NCBI GenBank assembly: GCA_039920645.1
Contig: JBDSDI010000210.1
Coordinates: 1 to 5,678, forward strand
DNA length: 5,678 nucleotides
From: CAMCVE01 sp039920645
GTDB taxonomy: Bacteria; Bdellovibrionota; UBA2428
Reading direction: 5' to 3'
Of this stretch, positions 3,817 to 5,678 are shown one piece after another (the first letter of the stretch is position 1; each line of letters opens with the position of its first letter). Under the pieces are notes generated by a model. It did not search any database. It was not told where the DNA came from and saw only the letters and a program-made list of their open reading frames with translations. A program made the position numbers and the translations under genes.

Positions 3817-5678
3817 TTAGTCCTGAGCGTTCACGACGGCCCGGCGCGCAGAATACGCGTCGCTGACGACGGGAATATCGCCCTTGAAGGAATACAGGAA
3901 GGTTCCGGCAGGAATCTCGTTGCGGAGCCACTTCGCGTCCTCGGGGTAAAGAACGGGGCAGCCGGAACTGCGACCGCTATTGTCGGGAGCATGGTCGACG
4001 CTGGATCCGATCGGACGTGTGAAATAGTCGGCCGAGTGGATTTTGATCTCACGCTGGTCGCTGCCCATGTTTCTGTTGTGAGCGTCGAGACCTTCGATGC
4101 GAGTGGCATTGGCGAGCGAGCTGTTGCGGTCGGGGCCTTCGAGGAGCATCGCGCCCCAGGTGCTCGCGTTGGAGCCAGGCTTATTGGAGACGAAGGCGAC
4201 TTTATCGTGCGGGTTCGATGCGCCGATGCCATTGCCGCTTCCATGACCCACGAACGACGAACGCAGGACTTTGCCCGCTTGCATGTCGAGAACCCAGAAG
4301 CGCTTCTGTGAGGTTTTGCGCGTGAGGTCCATTACGACCATGTAGCGCGAGTTGCGAACCTTGCCACTGTCGCGGTATTTCGACCAGCTTTCCATGGATT
4401 CTTTGAGCGCCGCGCGAGGCACGCCTTGCGAGACGAGACTCTCGACGAGGTTTTGCGATGCGGGTGCCGCTGAGACGTTGGGCTTTTCAACAGACGTCGT
4501 GCCCTCGACGGATTTTTTCTCTGCTGTCTTTGCTGGAGCATGATCCTCATGAGTTTGGCTCTGAGTTTCGCTCAGATCGGGAGTGAATTTTCTCGTACGT
4601 TGTTGTTGTTGGGCAATGATCGGGGTCGGCGCGGGAATGGGGCGAGTCTCTTGCGCGAAGGGTGGCGTGGGCTGCGCGAGCACCCTTAGGGGTGGTGTCG
4701 GTAGAGGAGGCACTTGAGCAAGCACAACGGGAATCGCGGGTACGACTGCGGGTTGTGGGGTCGTGGTCGCGAGGGGGTCCGCAGACGCGGTCGCAGCGAC
4801 AACGGTCGCTGCGACAAGCGGCGTGGAATTTGTCGCAGGCACGGGCGTCGCTTCGGGGTGAGCGGTCGCAATTGTTTCATGCGTAGCGACAGGCTCGGTC
4901 CCGGAGGTCGTTTCCGCGATACTCAGAGTTTGAGATTTTTCCTCTGCGAGATCGGGGACGTCACGGTCAGCTTCGCTACGAGCGGCGGCGCCCGAGAATG
5001 AAAAAACGTGTCCCGACGTGTGCGAGGTGCGCCGGCGAGAAGCGGAATCGTGCGAGGACCTTTCGGAATGCGAGGGTTTCTTTGAAACGGGTTCGGTCGC
5101 AACGATGACTTTCGGAGCGGATTGTTTTTTCTTGATCGGGGCAAGGACGCCGGGTTCGCCGCTCTTCATGCCGCAGTTGTAACGAGCCGAAAGTCCCTTG
5201 GATTCAACGAAGCTCTGATACTGCCCCTCGACACTCGCCGCGAGCTGGGAAACGTAAGGAAGGGAATTCGGATTGCTGAAATCGAGCGACGAAACCGAAT
5301 CCATCAGAAGCAAAAAACCTTCTTCGACGCGCGCGCGAATCTCCTCGCCGTCTTTATCGGCGAAGCGCATCTTCAGCGCACTGCGAATTTCGGAGTAATA
5401 GAACATTTTCGCCTCTTGAGACGAATTGCCAAAAGATCCGATGCCGCTGCGAAGGAGCTGCCCGAGACCGACCACGGTTTCCGAAAAATTCGAGCAGCCA
5501 AGATGGCCGACCGCGAGCGAGACTTGAAGGCTCATCTCTTGGCTCACTTGAAGATTGCGTGCATAAGCGAGGGCGGGATCTTGAGTCAGCCCCTCGGCCG
5601 CATAGACGTTTTGGAAAGAGTAGTTCTGCGAGGAGCCTTGAAGCTGACGAAAATCTTGGGTCGAAGGGAATGGCGCGT
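3817..5678 (-). CDS. L,D-transpeptidase (YkuD_2 type) with long Pro/Thr-rich linker, N-terminus cut by the right edge
   Basis: The minus-strand frame is open from the window edge to TAA at 3817-3819: 619 visible residues and no true start. Residues 1-170 look helical and globular, match no family I know, and contain two cysteines (61 and 168) that could form a disulfide outside the cytoplasm. Residues about 180-410 are a low-complexity linker, first Ser/Lys/Arg-rich, then Ala/Thr/Pro-rich with repeats such as VLAQ and PTPP, then QQQQ. The C-terminal catalytic domain (about 444-595) runs from RYMVVMDL through FVGHGSGNG and VSNKPGS to IKIHSADYF and SGRSSGCPVL; H547 and C573 (codon 3958-3960) form the catalytic pair of the H-x26-C arrangement. 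Such enzymes make 3-3 crosslinks or attach proteins to peptidoglycan in the periplasm. A signal peptide would lie beyond the edge. rpsD follows 228 bases downstream on the same strand, probably as a separate unit. Confidence 0.9.
   Translation of the reverse strand, partial: APFPSTQDFRQLQGSSQNYSFQNVYAAEGLTQDPALAYARNLQVSQEMSLQVSLAVGHLGCSNFSETVVGLGQLLRSGIGSFGNSSQEAKMFYYSEIRSALKMRFADKDGEEIRARVEEGFLLLMDSVSSLDFSNPNSLPYVSQLAASVEGQYQSFVESKGLSARYNCGMKSGEPGVLAPIKKKQSAPKVIVATEPVSKKPSHSERSSHDSASRRRTSHTSGHVFSFSGAAARSEADRDVPDLAEEKSQTLSIAETTSGTEPVATHETIATAHPEATPVPATNSTPLVAATVVAATASADPLATTTPQPAVVPAIPVVLAQVPPLPTPPLRVLAQPTPPFAQETRPIPAPTPIIAQQQQRTRKFTPDLSETQSQTHEDHAPAKTAEKKSVEGTTSVEKPNVSAAPASQNLVESLVSQGVPRAALKESMESWSKYRDSGKVRNSRYMVVMDLTRKTSQKRFWVLDMQAGKVLRSSFVGHGSGNGIGASNPHDKVAFVSNKPGSNASTWGAMLLEGPDRNSSLANATRIEGLDAHNRNMGSDQREIKIHSADYFTRPIGSSVDHAPDNSGRSSGCPVLYPEDAKWLRNEIPAGTFLYSFKGDIPVVSDAYSARRAVVNAQD
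4612..4857 (-). repeat. Low-complexity Ala/Thr/Pro-rich coding segment of the transpeptidase
   Basis: This part of the gene encodes roughly 82 residues dominated by Ala, Thr, Pro and Val, with loosely repeated units such as VAATVVAATA, PPLPTPPL and AQPTPPFAQ, ending in IIAQQQQ. It is an extended wall-spanning or spacer segment by composition, not an exact nucleotide repeat. Length changes between related strains would be expected. Confidence 0.6.

Noticed and set aside
2995..4311. Long plus-strand open frame (438 codons) antisense to rpsD and the transpeptidase
   Set aside because: It lies opposite two confidently identified genes and spans their boundary, its composition is that of an antisense frame in GC-rich coding DNA, and no motif or ribosome site supports it.
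5545..5547. GTG as the start of the L,D-transpeptidase
   Set aside because: The same frame continues upstream without a stop to the window edge with protein-like content, and no ribosome site precedes the GTG. The gene is therefore partial.

Overview
The window is an ordinary bacterial chromosomal segment of moderate to fairly high GC with tightly packed genes. It carries three incomplete or complete transcription blocks and no sign of a phage, transposon or CRISPR array. The gene set fits a Gram-negative bacterium: an OmpR-type regulator, a cysteine-free S4, 3-hydroxyisobutyrate dehydrogenase next to a pterin dehydratase, and a large Pro/Thr-rich L,D-transpeptidase of the YkuD_2 type. The last of these makes me think of the Bdellovibrio-like lineages, which are rich in L,D-transpeptidases. 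That taxonomic guess is an inference with low confidence.

Layout. (1) Bases 1-448, minus strand: a response regulator whose C-terminal DNA-binding domain runs off the left edge. (2) 449-561: a divergent intergenic region with a dyad just ahead of a strong Shine-Dalgarno. (3) 562-1118, plus strand: two small genes, one with a hibernation-factor-like (HPF/RaiA) fold pattern and one unknown acidic protein. (4) 1131-1215: two back-to-back RNA hairpins. The first has a GCAA tetraloop; the second is a strong intrinsic terminator. (5) 1258-2896, plus strand: a compact three-gene unit of 3-hydroxyisobutyrate dehydrogenase, pterin-4a-carbinolamine dehydratase and a GNAT-like protein, joined by a 4-base overlap and a 5-base gap. 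(6) 2895-2928: the rpsD terminator, which shares bases with the stop codon of the convergent GNAT-like gene. (7) 2956-3588, minus strand: rpsD (S4), preceded by a roughly 230-base region with a candidate promoter and several small hairpins. (8) 3817-5678, minus strand: a long L,D-transpeptidase gene whose 5' end lies beyond the right edge.

How the genes might work together. The dehydrogenase and dehydratase belong to valine and phenylalanine catabolism respectively, so block 5 looks like an amino-acid-degradation cassette. The S4 gene stands apart from the usual rpsM-rpsK-rpsD-rpoA cluster and appears to have its own promoter and terminator. The transpeptidase acts on the cell wall and has no evident functional link with S4. 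The points most worth a second look are the structured double hairpin after the small acidic gene, the structured rpsD leader, and the divergent acidic HPF-like protein. I do not see a clearly new multi-gene system.
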